The position numbers and the translations under genes were made by a program. Source: Terriglobus roseus DSM 18391 (lineage in GTDB: Bacteria; Acidobacteriota; Terriglobia; Terriglobales; Acidobacteriaceae). From it: 64,000 nt of DNA. The stretch lies in NCBI RefSeq assembly GCF_000265425.1, contig NC_018014.1:248001-312000 (forward strand), read 5' to 3'. Under the pieces are notes generated by a model. The model made no database searches and was not told the origin of the DNA. It was given only the letters and a program-made list of their open reading frames with translations. Below are positions 16,160-25,989 of the stretch, one piece after another (the stretch's first letter is position 1; each line of letters starts with the position of its first letter).

Positions 16160-16601
16160 ATTTTGCAGGCGGACCTGTAAGCCGGATTCTGTCTACGCAC
16201 CGCCATTGCTCTCGCTTTGGTTTCTGCGCTGAACGATCATTCCTCTAGGCCGTGCATTGCTGCACGGCTCCAGCAACCTACCCGCGAGTCTGGCGCGCCG
16301 GGCCGGCACGCATCGTGCTTCTGCTTGCGCAGAGGCAGTCTTCCCGCCTATTTGGTCTTGCTCCGTGTGGGGTTTACCATGCCGCCTGCATTACTGCCGG
16401 CGCGGTGCGCTCTTACCGCACCTTTTCACCCTTACCGCAGCTTGCGCTGCGGCGGTATTTTCTCTGTGGCACTGGCCGTCTCGTCGCCTTGAAGCGCCGA
16501 TCCCGGGCGTTACCCGGCACACTGCCCCCTGGAGTCCGGACTTTCCTCCCCTGCTCTAACAAACGTGCGTAGAGCAGCAGCGATCGTTCGGTCCGCCTGC
16601 A
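16160..16601 (-). ncRNA. rnpB: RNase P RNA (bacterial class A)
   Basis: Catalytic RNA of RNase P, which cuts the 5' leader from tRNA precursors. On the minus strand the transcript starts near GCAGGCGGACC (16600) and ends near GGTCCGCCTGC (16165); these 11-base segments pair exactly as P1. Conserved region I reads GGGAGGAAAGTCCGG (about 16536-16550), and the CCTAGAGGAATGATCG segment lies at about 16234-16249, with CCGGCTTACAGG near the 3' end. A possible -10 box TATACT lies at 16608-16613. The last 29 bases are repeated at 14404-14432. Confidence 0.93.
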
Positions 16602-16640
16602 GGGTTGAGTATACGTGGGGGACGGGCCCGGGTGCGGGAA

Positions 16641-17042
16641 TCAGTCCTTGGTCAGGTCGATGACGAGCGGGATCTCGCGGTCTGCCTGCTTGTCGAATTT
16701 GCTGATTTCGAAGTGTTTTGAGTGGTGGCCACGGAAGGTAGCCCAGACCTGGTAGTCCATGGTGGAGCTGAGGTTGCGGATGCGGTAGGTGCCGCGCTCG
16801 TCGGTAACGTAGCTCTGGATGGTCATGGTGCCCTCCTGCTCGACCTGAACGACGGCGCCGCGCAGGGGCTCGTTGCCGCCGTCGTGGACGGTGCCCGTGA
16901 TGTTGCGGGGTGCGTTGCGCGTGTACTGCACGTCGAGCATGCGTGGTGCAGATGCCTGCTGCGCGGTGGCAGCGACACAGGCCAAGAGGGCGAGCGTGGC
17001 GACGGCATGGCGAACGATTTTCGCTGAGAAGATCGATTTCAA
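16641..17042 (-). CDS. Exported carboxypeptidase-regulatory-like domain protein
   Basis: A small secreted protein of 133 residues. A signal peptide (AVATLALLACVAATAQQ) is followed by one carboxypeptidase regulatory-like beta-sandwich (NITGTVHDGGNEPLRGAVV to about residue 120) with VTDERGTYRIRNL. Such domains often fold next to TonB-dependent receptors or act as small periplasmic binding modules. It lies just upstream of rnpB on the same strand, so read-through into rnpB is possible. Confidence 0.8.
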   Translation of the reverse strand: MKSIFSAKIVRHAVATLALLACVAATAQQASAPRMLDVQYTRNAPRNITGTVHDGGNEPLRGAVVQVEQEGTMTIQSYVTDERGTYRIRNLSSTMDYQVWATFRGHHSKHFEISKFDKQADREIPLVIDLTKD

Positions 17043-17388
17043 AAGAGCACACCTCAGGGAACCGGTACGTCCGGGCGCTCACGGAGTGTGAGGTTTCGGC
17101 AGTTAATGGGTTTCCTAAGATAAGACGCGAGAAATGCCGCGGAGAATGCGAGTTTTCTTCTGGGCTGGTTCCGGATTGAGTTCCCGGGCGCCCTTCGCGC
17201 TGTCGCTCCGGGGCTTGAAGGACTCGAGTTGCCGCAGTCGCAGAGCGGTCTTTCCCGTTGAAGGCGAAGGTGGCACGAGTGTGAATTCCCGAGGGAAAGC
17301 GAGCTTTGCTGCACCAAGGTCGGTGCAGAGTGCGATCTTCGATACCTCACGCGAGATTGCGGGCGTGGTCGCGCTCTCCTCGTTCCCC

Positions 17389-17394
17389 TATAAT
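17389..17394 (+). promoter_or_regulatory. Possible -10 box for bamA
   Basis: TATAAT at 17389-17394, about 145 bases before the preferred bamA start; the -35 region is poor. The stretch 17043-17538 holds no convincing gene, only this candidate promoter and divergent leader sequence. Confidence 0.35.
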
Positions 17395-17538
17395 CGTCTT
17401 TCGTACATACGTACTTGCAGACCGCGCGAACGGAGACCTCGCGGAAGCGCGTGCGGGCGAGTTTCAGGCAGTGAGGGTGTTGTTATCAAAACCGTAAAAC
17501 AGGGCGCCGTCGGCGTTCCAGACCATGAGCATCGGAAT

Positions 17539-20463
17539 GTGCGGTACTCCTCACTTCATCGTTTGATCGGGGCCGGTCGCGCCACCCTTGGAGAGCGGGC
17601 TGTATCGCTTTCCATGGCGGCCATACTGGCTACCGGCATGCTGCCTGCGGGCGCATGGGCGCAAGCTGCTGGGCCGGTCGCGCCCACGGCGCTGCCCAGT
17701 GCGGCGCCCACGGGAGAAGAGCCGCTGTGCGCTCCTCAGGTGATCGGCAACCGCCGTTATCCGAAGGAATCCATTCTGGCCCGGCTGTTTTCACGCCAGG
17801 GCAATCCGTACGACGCCGCCACGGTTGAGCGCGATTTCAACTCGCTGTGGAACTCCGGCTTCTTCGAAAACATCATCATTGAACGGGCTGAGGGCGCAGG
17901 CTGCGCGCAGTTGATCATCTATGTGTCGGAAAAGCCGACCATTGGTGAGATCAACTACAAGGGCCTCAGTTCTGTCACGGTGAGTGACGTTCTGGAGCGT
18001 GACAAGAAGGCCAAGGTTGGCGTCACGGTCGAGAGCCAGTACGACCCGACCCGCATCAAGCGCAAGGAAGTGGTGCTGAAGCAGTTGCTGGCCGAGCATG
18101 GCCACCAGTTTGCGACCGTCAAGACGGAGATCCGCACCATTCCGCCAGCGCGTGTGGCCGTTACCTTCATCGTGAAGGAAGGCCCGACCGTCAAGGTTGG
18201 CAAGATCGGCTTCCGCGGGAACGAGCGCATCAACAGCCGCACCCTCCGCGCGGCGATGAAGAACTCGAAGCCCATCGGTATTCCGCACTCGATCATCCTG
18301 GAAAACCTGTTTGCGCAGACGTTCGACGCGACCAAGCTGGATGAGGACGTGGAGCGCGTGCGCCAGGTGTACCGCGAGCGCGGTTACTTCAAGGTGCAGC
18401 CGGGCGAGCCCGCCACCAAGGTGCGCGATGCCGGCGGCCTGAACATCTTTACCATGCACCCGTCCACGGGCAAGCGGATCGACATCGAGATCCCGATTGA
18501 AGAGGGCTCCCGCTACAAGCTGGCGGCCATTAACTTCACGGGCTACGACAAGAACATCGTGAACGAGAAGGCACTGCGGGCACAGTTCGCGCAGAAGGAT
18601 GGCGAGTACTTCAACGCCAGCGTCTTTGCGAAGGGACTTGAGAACCTGCGCAAGGCCTATGGCTCGCTTGGCTTTATCAACTTCGTTGGAACGCCGCAGC
18701 CGAGTTTCGATGAGGCGAAGAAGACGATTACGCTGACGATCGATGTCGATCCGGGCAAGCGCTTCTACGTTTCGCGTATCGAGTTCAGCGGCAACACCAT
18801 CACGCGCGATCGCGTCATTCGCCGCGAACTGATGCTGGAAGAGGGTCAACTTTATAACAACCAGGCATGGGAGACATCCATCCTGCGGCTGAACCAGTTG
18901 AACTACTTCGACACGCTTAAGGCGGACCAGGATAGCGAAGTCCGCACGAATAACGAAGAAGGCACCGTCGACCTGCTGCTGAAGCTGAAGGAAAAGGGCA
19001 AGAACTCCATCGGCCTGAACGGCGGCCTATCCGGCTTGTCAGGTTCGTTTGTGGGCTTGAACTACGAGACGAACAACTTCCTGGGTCTTGGCGAGACGCT
19101 GAGCGTTGTGGCCAACATCGGTAACCTGTCGCGCAGCGTGACCTTCGGATTTACGGAGCCTTACCTGCGGAACAAGCCGCTGTCGCTTGGCTTCCAGGTC
19201 TTTGCCAGCAAGTACGACTACAACCCGGCGAAGAGCTACCAGACGACGGGCGCGAGCCAAAACCTGAGCAACGCGCAGCAGTCGCTGCTGACGAACTATA
19301 ACCAGTCGAGCACGGGCCTTACGGTGAGCATGGGCTACCCCATCCGCCGGTCGTTCAAGCGCGTTGGTATCTCGTACGCGCTGCAGCGCTCGAACATCAC
19401 CACGTTTAACGACAACACGCGGAACGTCTTTGAAACGCTGAACTTCCGTAGCGGCATTCAGCAGACGAACTCGCTTGGCGGCATCATCTCGTCGGTGATC
19501 ACGCCTTCATTCACCTACTCGTCGGTGGATCGCGCGGCAGGTCCTCACAGCGGTCGTGACTTCAACCTGGCAATCCAGGTGGCGGGCGCGGGCGGCAACG
19601 TGAAGTACTTCTCGCCCGCAGCCAGCTTCCGTCAGTTCTTCCCGATGAAGGGTCTGCGGATCAACCGCGAGGGCCACAACGTGCTCGGCATGCGTATGCA
19701 GCTGGCGCACGCTGAGGGCTTTGGCGGCCAGGTGGCTCCACCGTTCAATCGTATCTACGGTGGCGGCGAGAGCGACATCCGCGGCTTCGATATCCGGTCG
19801 GCGACGCCGTATGTCTTTATCCCGACGCGGGTTGAGTTCAACCTGACGAATCCGGACGGCTCGGTGGTACCGCGCGACCCAACGAACAACACGCTGGGGA
19901 ACGTACAGATTCCGCTGCCGATCTACCGCCTGGTTACGGTGGGTGGCGATACGTCCTTCACGGCAAACGTGGAGTACCGTATCCCGATCATCTCGCAGGT
20001 TACGTTCGCGTTCTTTACGGACTTCAACATGACCTTCAACGCTTTGCCGGGTCAGTTGCAGCAGAGCGTGCTGGGTGCGTCGACGCTGTCGAGCCCGCTG
20101 TATGGCTGCCCGACGTTCAACAACGGCGCCTGCTCCGGCGGCAAGCAGCTCACCTTCCCGACGCGCCTGAACACGGCGCCCGGTACCAACTACGTGCCGC
20201 GTATGTCGAACGGTGTGGAGTTACAGGTGATTCTGCCGATCGTCAATGCACCGTTCCGGCTGTTCTACGCGTATAACCCGCTGCGCCTGTATGAGTCACT
20301 GCCGCAGCAACTGGCGACGGATTCGGCGACCTTCAAGGGTTTCTTCCCGGATACCGGAGCAGGCCGCTACTCGTACGCACAGGCCCTGCAGTTCTACGGC
20401 GCAGATTACATCCTGCGTGAACCGCGTAAGACGATTCGTTTGAGCGTCAGCACGACGTTCTAA
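17539..20463 (+). CDS. bamA: Outer membrane protein assembly factor BamA
   Basis: Omp85-family protein that inserts beta-barrels into the outer membrane; 974 residues from the preferred GTG start. Signal peptide with MAAILATGMLPAGAWA, then POTRA domains starting at LCAPQVIGNRRYPKES, and a C-terminal 16-strand barrel. The conserved loop 6 motif is DIRGFD, and the protein ends in Phe (SVSTTF), as barrel proteins do. The start is uncertain: the open frame begins at 17134, GTG 17539 gives a normal signal peptide with a basic N-region, and ATG 17614 would shorten it. It is longer than the enterobacterial protein mainly in the barrel loops. Confidence 0.92.
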   Translation: MRYSSLHRLIGAGRATLGERAVSLSMAAILATGMLPAGAWAQAAGPVAPTALPSAAPTGEEPLCAPQVIGNRRYPKESILARLFSRQGNPYDAATVERDFNSLWNSGFFENIIIERAEGAGCAQLIIYVSEKPTIGEINYKGLSSVTVSDVLERDKKAKVGVTVESQYDPTRIKRKEVVLKQLLAEHGHQFATVKTEIRTIPPARVAVTFIVKEGPTVKVGKIGFRGNERINSRTLRAAMKNSKPIGIPHSIILENLFAQTFDATKLDEDVERVRQVYRERGYFKVQPGEPATKVRDAGGLNIFTMHPSTGKRIDIEIPIEEGSRYKLAAINFTGYDKNIVNEKALRAQFAQKDGEYFNASVFAKGLENLRKAYGSLGFINFVGTPQPSFDEAKKTITLTIDVDPGKRFYVSRIEFSGNTITRDRVIRRELMLEEGQLYNNQAWETSILRLNQLNYFDTLKADQDSEVRTNNEEGTVDLLLKLKEKGKNSIGLNGGLSGLSGSFVGLNYETNNFLGLGETLSVVANIGNLSRSVTFGFTEPYLRNKPLSLGFQVFASKYDYNPAKSYQTTGASQNLSNAQQSLLTNYNQSSTGLTVSMGYPIRRSFKRVGISYALQRSNITTFNDNTRNVFETLNFRSGIQQTNSLGGIISSVITPSFTYSSVDRAAGPHSGRDFNLAIQVAGAGGNVKYFSPAASFRQFFPMKGLRINREGHNVLGMRMQLAHAEGFGGQVAPPFNRIYGGGESDIRGFDIRSATPYVFIPTRVEFNLTNPDGSVVPRDPTNNTLGNVQIPLPIYRLVTVGGDTSFTANVEYRIPIISQVTFAFFTDFNMTFNALPGQLQQSVLGASTLSSPLYGCPTFNNGACSGGKQLTFPTRLNTAPGTNYVPRMSNGVELQVILPIVNAPFRLFYAYNPLRLYESLPQQLATDSATFKGFFPDTGAGRYSYAQALQFYGADYILREPRKTIRLSVSTTF

Positions 20464-20481
20464 GGGGTCAGCAAGTCGACA

Positions 20482-20519
20482 AAAGGGGATGCGCTCGAGC
20501 GCATCCCCCTTTGTTTTTG
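20482..20519 (+). terminator. Strong terminator after bamA
   Basis: GGGGATGCGC TCGA GCGCATCCCC is a perfect stem preceded by AAAA and followed by CTTTGTTTTTG. It is symmetric enough to stop transcription from the convergent gene as well. Confidence 0.88.
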
Positions 20520-20546
20520 TTCGACACACAGGTACTTGAGGCGTGC

Positions 20547-21962
20547 CTATTCCTTGCCGTCGCGGAAGGTCGTAAAGAGCGTGTTGAGTGCTTCGGACTT
20601 GGTTGGGTGGGCGAAGATGCCTTCGCGGAGGGCGGTGTAAGGCAGGCCGCCCATGATGGCGATCTGGATCTGCGCGGCGACCTCGCCGCCTTCCACGCCC
20701 AGGACGGTGGCACCCAGGATGAGGTTGGTCTTCGGATCGACAAGAGCCTTCATCATGCCGCGCGGTTCGTCCATCTCCTGCGCCCGGGCCATCCACTTCA
20801 TGGGAATCTGGGCGATGCGGACTTCACGACCCTGTTTCTTCGCTTCGGCTTCGCTCAGGCCGACGCGTGCGAGTTCCGGATCGGTGAACATGGCGTAGGT
20901 CAGCAGGCGGTCCCTGGTGGATCGCTGACCCTTCGCGAGCAGGTTATCGCGCAGGATGCGGAAGTCGTCGTAGGAGACGTGCGTGAAGGCCGGGCCGCCC
21001 TTTACGTCGCCGAGTGCCCAGATGTTGGCGGCGGTCGTCTCTAGCTTTTCATTCACCTGGATGTGACCGGATTTCGACTGCGCGATGCCGGCGCGGTCGA
21101 GGTGCAGCGGTTCCACGTTGGGGGAGCGGCCGGTGGCGACGAGGACGTGCGTGGCATCCAGTGTCTGCGGACCGTCGTCGGTGACAATGTCCAGCTTCAG
21201 TTCCTGGCCGGAGCCGTGAACGCGCGAGACGGCTGAGCAGGTGATGATGCGGATGCCGTCTTCGGTCAGGATGCCGCGCAGGCACTCGGCGACGTCGTCG
21301 TCCTCGTGGGGGGCGAGGCGCTCGCCGCGCTCCAGGACTGTGACGGTTGCGCCGAAGCGCAGGAACATCTGTGCAAACTCCAGGGCAATGTAGCCGGCGC
21401 CGATGACGACGAGATGGCCGGGTACCGTCTGCAGCTCCATGATGGAGGTGCTGTCGAGGTAGGGGACGTCGCGCAGGCCGTCGATCTCTTCCGGGATGTG
21501 CGGGCGTTCGCCGGTGTTCAGGAAGATGCGGGCGGCGCTGATCTGGCGCGAGGTGCCATCGTTCATCGCCAGATCGAGCAGGTGGGTGCCGTCGCCGGGC
21601 TGCTTCTCGGCAAAGCTGGCCTGGCCCATGAGGAGCGAACTGTTGGGATCGGTAGTCAGGCCCTTCGCGTTGTTCTCGCGGGAGGTGAGGACCATCTTCT
21701 GCTTGCGTGCGTAGATTTCCGCCATGTCGATGCGGATCTCGCCGGTGTGAACGCCGAAGTCGGCGCCGCGGCGCGCGAGGTAGGCCACGCGGGCGCTTGC
21801 ATCGATGGTCTTCGAGGGAGTACAGCCGTCATTGACACAGGTGCCGCCGGCGTAGCGGCGCTCAATCACTGCAGTCTTCCAGCCGTGTTTGGCCATGGAC
21901 TTCGCCAGTGGATTGCCACCCTGGCCCGAACCGATCACAACTGCGTCAAAGCTCTCCATCAT
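20547..21962 (-). CDS. Class I FAD-dependent pyridine nucleotide-disulfide oxidoreductase
   Basis: A 471-residue flavoenzyme of the mercuric reductase and dihydrolipoamide dehydrogenase family. VIGSGQGGNPLAKSMAKHG binds FAD, CVNDGCTPSKT carries the redox-active cysteine pair, VVIGAGYIALEFAQM binds NAD(P)H, and ALGDVKGG is the second FAD contact. The C-terminal dimer part has AHPTKSE, whose His serves as the catalytic base in the family. The extra N-terminal HMA domain and C-terminal cysteine pair of mercuric reductase are absent, so a role against mercury is unlikely. Substrate unknown. Confidence 0.88.
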   Translation of the reverse strand: MMESFDAVVIGSGQGGNPLAKSMAKHGWKTAVIERRYAGGTCVNDGCTPSKTIDASARVAYLARRGADFGVHTGEIRIDMAEIYARKQKMVLTSRENNAKGLTTDPNSSLLMGQASFAEKQPGDGTHLLDLAMNDGTSRQISAARIFLNTGERPHIPEEIDGLRDVPYLDSTSIMELQTVPGHLVVIGAGYIALEFAQMFLRFGATVTVLERGERLAPHEDDDVAECLRGILTEDGIRIITCSAVSRVHGSGQELKLDIVTDDGPQTLDATHVLVATGRSPNVEPLHLDRAGIAQSKSGHIQVNEKLETTAANIWALGDVKGGPAFTHVSYDDFRILRDNLLAKGQRSTRDRLLTYAMFTDPELARVGLSEAEAKKQGREVRIAQIPMKWMARAQEMDEPRGMMKALVDPKTNLILGATVLGVEGGEVAAQIQIAIMGGLPYTALREGIFAHPTKSEALNTLFTTFRDGKE

Positions 21963-22003
21963 GCTTGCTCCCTTATCCCTTCGGAGGATATCAAGAGCAG
22001 CGG

Positions 22004-22783
22004 TCAGGAGCCGGACGGGAGGGTGACTTTGGAGATGTCGGGCAGGTGTTCTACGTGGACACGCCGACCGAGACGGAAGGCGGTGTCGAGCAGCATGCGC
22101 AGGTCAGACCGCAGCGTGGCGCTGTGTGCGTAGTCGAGGTCTAGCTTGGCCTTGATGGGGTTCAGGACGTGAACGGCGTAGGTCTCGACGTGCTCTTCCG
22201 GCACTGCGGCCAGGATCTCTTCCTCGCGGGCGAAGACGAGCGTTGCAGCGCCGGTGATGCCGGGACGGCAGAAGAGATACATCTGCTCATGCTCGGCGAG
22301 CTTGGGCCGGGGGCCTACGAGGCTCATGTCACCGCGGATGACGTTGAAGAGCTGCGGGATCTCGTCGAGCTTCAGTTTGCGCAGGATGCGGCCAACGGAG
22401 GTCATACGGCAGTCGCCGTGGCGCGTGACGCTGGGGCCTGAACAGCAGGACTCCGGCACCATGGTGCGGAATTTGTAGATCGTGAACGGCTTCTGGCCCA
22501 GGCCGACGCGCTGCTGGCGGAAGAGGACCGGACCGGAGGTGGTGCACTTGATGAGGACTGCGACGGCGCCCATGAGGGGCAGGAACGCTACGAGAGCTGG
22601 CACCGCGACAGCGGCGTCGAAGACGCGCTTCCGTGCTGAGGTGGTCCAGCCTGTGTACGCAAAGCTGCGAAAGAGGCCATCGTCAGTGGCAAAACTCTGC
22701 TCGCCCTCCGCTCCGTCCTGCACAGGCAGGTCAAGTTCGGCGACGCCCAGAATGCCTTGATATCCGCTGCTCCAGTAACTCAT
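22004..22783 (-). CDS. Sugar transferase (polyprenyl-phosphate glycosyl-1-phosphate type)
   Basis: Bacterial sugar transferase (PF02397 type) of 259 residues that would load the first sugar phosphate onto undecaprenyl phosphate for exopolysaccharide. RKRVFDAAVAVPALVAFLPL is the membrane-dipping helix; KFRTM, LDEIPQLFNVIRGDMSLVGP and PGITG are the cytoplasmic active-site motifs. It lacks the long multi-helix N-terminal half of WcaJ-type enzymes. The Wza-like SLBB gene is 289 bases upstream on the same strand; that gap shows no gene. Together they suggest a surface polysaccharide system whose other parts are elsewhere. Confidence 0.88.
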   Translation of the reverse strand: MSYWSSGYQGILGVAELDLPVQDGAEGEQSFATDDGLFRSFAYTGWTTSARKRVFDAAVAVPALVAFLPLMGAVAVLIKCTTSGPVLFRQQRVGLGQKPFTIYKFRTMVPESCCSGPSVTRHGDCRMTSVGRILRKLKLDEIPQLFNVIRGDMSLVGPRPKLAEHEQMYLFCRPGITGAATLVFAREEEILAAVPEEHVETYAVHVLNPIKAKLDLDYAHSATLRSDLRMLLDTAFRLGRRVHVEHLPDISKVTLPSGS

Positions 22784-23072
22784 CGATTCTCTGGTCTCGC
22801 CGGTTGGCTTCTTTGGGACTTTCGGAAGTGTGGCGCTCCGTCTTACGAGCGAAAAAGGTGTGCGGAAGGGACCGATTGCATCTGCGGGGAGCCGGTGTGG
22901 TGTCTCCGGGAACTCCTCTGCGTATTTCGATGCATTCGTGTCATCATAAAGGCCTTTGCTGAGGATGCCAAGCTTTGGAGCCTTAAGTGACTGTAAAATA
23001 ACGGGTTATGAATACTTCGAATTACGCTCCCAGAGGGGTGCCCGGATCGCTCCGGGACTCTCACCCGTCGTG

Positions 23073-25799
23073 TTACTTGAGCACAGTGATGGCTGCGATG
23101 CCCACACCAAATTGCGCCAGCACCTGCGAGTAATCAAGAACGTTACGCAGGAAGGTGGGCCGTACCGGCTTCTCCGGGACGACGATTGTGTCGCCGGGGA
23201 AGATCGAAGCAGAGTTGAAGTTATCGCTCCAGAGGCCGCTCTTCACGGTCTGCTTGCTGAGCACGGATCCATCGGCGCGGATGACGAATTCATGGCCCTT
23301 GTCTGCGATCCGGGTGGGCTTGCCAGCCAGAGTGAGATAGTCGCCTACACGTCTAGACCCGTTAAATAGGAAAACGTTCTGCCCGTAGACCGAACCAACG
23401 ACACTAACGATGGCGGGACGGGACGGGACACGGAAGGAGTCACCGTTTTCCAAGGGCAGCGCCGGGACGGTTGCGACGCCGGTGCTGTCGGGAGCGAACT
23501 CCAGCACGACGCGGCCGGTGGCGCGCAGTTTCCCCATCTGTTCCAGCAGGGCGCGCTCTTCAGCCGTCTCGGATGCGCCGTAGGGCGTGTTGGCGCTGAT
23601 GGCACGGACCGAGCCGATGCGCTGCTGCTGGCGCACGAGGCTGGCGACGTACTCGTCCAGCCGCTGCTGCTGCAGCACACGGGCGCTTTCGCGGGTGAAC
23701 GAGGATCCGTAGAGGTAGGCATTGCGTGTGAGGCCGCCGGCACGCTTCACGACGTCTGCCAGCGTCTCGCCAGGCGCGACGCTGTAGATGCCGGAGCTGC
23801 CGAACTCACCCTCAAGGCGGATGTACTTCGTTTGTTCGTCCTGGGAGACGTGGATGTCGGACTGCGAGAGGATGGTGACGACGTCACCGGGCATTAGCTC
23901 CTTGTCCTCGTTGGCGTCATGATCCTGCACCAGGCGACCCAGGTGGAAGGGAATCAGGGAGTTGCGCAGAGTGTTGGAATCCAGCCGTTCGATGACGGCG
24001 TAAGACCAGTCGATTTCGGGCGCCGGGATGGTGATGTCGACACGGCGGGCGTTGCCGGCCATCAGGCGATCGGCGGCAGACTCCTGCTGCTCGGCGATGG
24101 CGGACGATCCCGCGGTGTTGCTCGCATTCGGGAGCACCTCGTCCCGCTGTTCGGTCGCACCGATCAGGCGGGTTGGGCCTGCTGTGCTACCAGGCGAGGC
24201 AGCGTCGACGCCGCTGATGACCTGCGAGTCGGCAGGCACGGAAGACCCTGGCGCGTTGTTCTGATTGGCCATGTTGTTGGCGGCATTGGTGCCTGTGCGG
24301 CCGGGCGTCGTTGCAGCGGTGGTGGGCGCCGTTGGCACGGGCTGGAAGAGCGGTGTCGGCAGACCGAGGCGATTGCGCGCCTGCCAGTATTCCGGGGTCA
24401 GCAGGGATTCGCGATCGGGCAGAATCTCGCTGAGGCGCATGCCGGGGTGCCAGGGGAAGCGGCCTGCATTAGCCAGGTTGCCGCGGATGGTGACGGAGTC
24501 GCGATAGCCTCGCAGGACCGAGTCGGCGCGCAGGACGTCGCCGTCGGTCACCTTGGTGGCAAGGCCTGCCGCGTCCAGCGCGATGGTGATGGCGTGGCGG
24601 TCGCGGTGGTTCTCAATGCGTTCGATGGACAGGCGGGATCCGGCGGCGGTGGAAGTGAAGCCGCCAGCCAGCTTCAGCAGGTCGTCGACGGAGACGCTCG
24701 TGGCCGCGGCGGGTGCTGTCGCGGGTGCCGGCAGGGCAGCGGTGGCTGCGGCGACGGAGGGCAGTTCGTAGATGGCGGGGTGGCGGACGGCGCCGCTCAT
24801 CGCGACCTGCGGACCGACGAACGGGATAAAGACAACGTCGCCATCCTGCAGCGGGATATCGGTGGATTTATTGCCGTTCAGCAGGAAGCCGTAGAGGTCC
24901 AGGGTGGCGGCGACCTGACTCGCTCGGAGGATCTCAATGCGGCGCAGCGAACCCTGCTGTGTGGGCCCGCCTGAGGCAAAGATGGCATTAATGGCGGTGG
25001 AGAGGGCGCTGACGGTGTAGCTGCCCGGACGCCGCGATTCGCCCATGACGAAGACGGTGATGGAGCGTAGACGACCCAGGTCGGCGGAGAACTCGAAGTT
25101 CTTGTAGGTGCGGCTCAATTCTTTCTTGAGGAGCGCCTGGATGTCCGCAAAGTGCATGCCGGCGAGGTGGACGGAGCCGACCTGCGGGATGTAGATGGAG
25201 CCGGTGCGGTCGATGGTGAGCCGGGAATTAAGAGTGGTGTGTCCCCAGATGCGGAGCAGCACTTCATCGCCGGGACCGAGCACGTAATCGGGTGTGACCG
25301 GGACCTGATCGGCGGGAGCAAAGGTCGATGGCGGCTTGGAGAAGAGTTCCTGGCCGAATATGGGCAGAAGGATGCCGGTGGACTCGCGCGCCATGCGCTG
25401 CAGGTCCGTGATGGGCTGCGGCGCCAGGGGAGCCTGGCTGTTCTGATTAGTCGAGGTCGGGAAGCCGGCGGAGTCGATGTAGACGTTGCCGCCCTGCTGC
25501 GAGTACTGACTGTAGCCGTTGTTCTGGCCGTAGCCGTACCCGTTATTGATCCCCATGCCGGTACCAGAGACTGGTACGCCTGCCTGGTTATTGCCGCTGA
25601 GCGGTGTTCCCGTCATGCAGCCCAGTGAGGGATCGAGGCAGTACTCCGACTGGCCGGCGCCGGTGGCAGATGTCCCGGTATAGCCGGACTGGCCCGTGAT
25701 GGCCGACGGTGTGGTCTGTGCAGAGGCGAAAGGGATGGTCGCGACACAGACAAGAGCGAGCAGTCTGGAGAACAGGGTTGAGAAAACAATCTTCGACAA
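23073..25799 (-). CDS. SLBB-domain polysaccharide export protein (Wza-like)
   Basis: A 908-residue outer-membrane polysaccharide exporter. The signal peptide (SKIVFSTLFSRLLALVC, cleavage near FASAQ) is followed by a Gly/Asn/Tyr-rich stretch, the poly-export domain (TPDYVLGPGDEVLLRIWGH) and several SLBB domains (for example VMGESRRPGSYTV, AMSGAVRHPAIYELP and LEGEFGSSGIYSVAPGETL). A low-complexity Asn/Thr/Ala linker lies near the middle. It is much longer than enterobacterial Wza. I chose TTG at 25799 because AGGT lies upstream and the signal starts there; ATG at 25856 adds 19 residues. Confidence 0.87.
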   Translation of the reverse strand: MSKIVFSTLFSRLLALVCVATIPFASAQTTPSAITGQSGYTGTSATGAGQSEYCLDPSLGCMTGTPLSGNNQAGVPVSGTGMGINNGYGYGQNNGYSQYSQQGGNVYIDSAGFPTSTNQNSQAPLAPQPITDLQRMARESTGILLPIFGQELFSKPPSTFAPADQVPVTPDYVLGPGDEVLLRIWGHTTLNSRLTIDRTGSIYIPQVGSVHLAGMHFADIQALLKKELSRTYKNFEFSADLGRLRSITVFVMGESRRPGSYTVSALSTAINAIFASGGPTQQGSLRRIEILRASQVAATLDLYGFLLNGNKSTDIPLQDGDVVFIPFVGPQVAMSGAVRHPAIYELPSVAAATAALPAPATAPAAATSVSVDDLLKLAGGFTSTAAGSRLSIERIENHRDRHAITIALDAAGLATKVTDGDVLRADSVLRGYRDSVTIRGNLANAGRFPWHPGMRLSEILPDRESLLTPEYWQARNRLGLPTPLFQPVPTAPTTAATTPGRTGTNAANNMANQNNAPGSSVPADSQVISGVDAASPGSTAGPTRLIGATEQRDEVLPNASNTAGSSAIAEQQESAADRLMAGNARRVDITIPAPEIDWSYAVIERLDSNTLRNSLIPFHLGRLVQDHDANEDKELMPGDVVTILSQSDIHVSQDEQTKYIRLEGEFGSSGIYSVAPGETLADVVKRAGGLTRNAYLYGSSFTRESARVLQQQRLDEYVASLVRQQQRIGSVRAISANTPYGASETAEERALLEQMGKLRATGRVVLEFAPDSTGVATVPALPLENGDSFRVPSRPAIVSVVGSVYGQNVFLFNGSRRVGDYLTLAGKPTRIADKGHEFVIRADGSVLSKQTVKSGLWSDNFNSASIFPGDTIVVPEKPVRPTFLRNVLDYSQVLAQFGVGIAAITVLK

Positions 25800-25926
25800 A
25801 TTCGCTACCTGCTCACAAATCCATGCACCATAAACAACGCGGGCCGGTGTGTCCATCTTACCGTAGCGCCCGTCGCGAATTCACTCTATTTCCTTGCCGA
25901 CACCTACGTCACATGCCTAAAACGGC

Positions 25927-25960
25927 GCACCCTCACGTCATGCCTGAGACGTGAGGGTGC
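25927..25960 (-). terminator. Terminator after glyA
   Basis: A perfect 13-bp stem (GCACCCTCACGTC with GACGTGAGGGTGC) and 8-base loop. On the minus strand it is followed by CGTTTTAG, so it ends the glyA transcript before the export gene. Confidence 0.82.
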
Positions 25961-25989
25961 GGTGGTTCGATTACGTTGTTGCGAGATTG

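Noticed and set aside
16250..16500. Plus-strand open frames of 90-106 residues
   Set aside because: They lie within the RNase P RNA gene and are not real coding regions.
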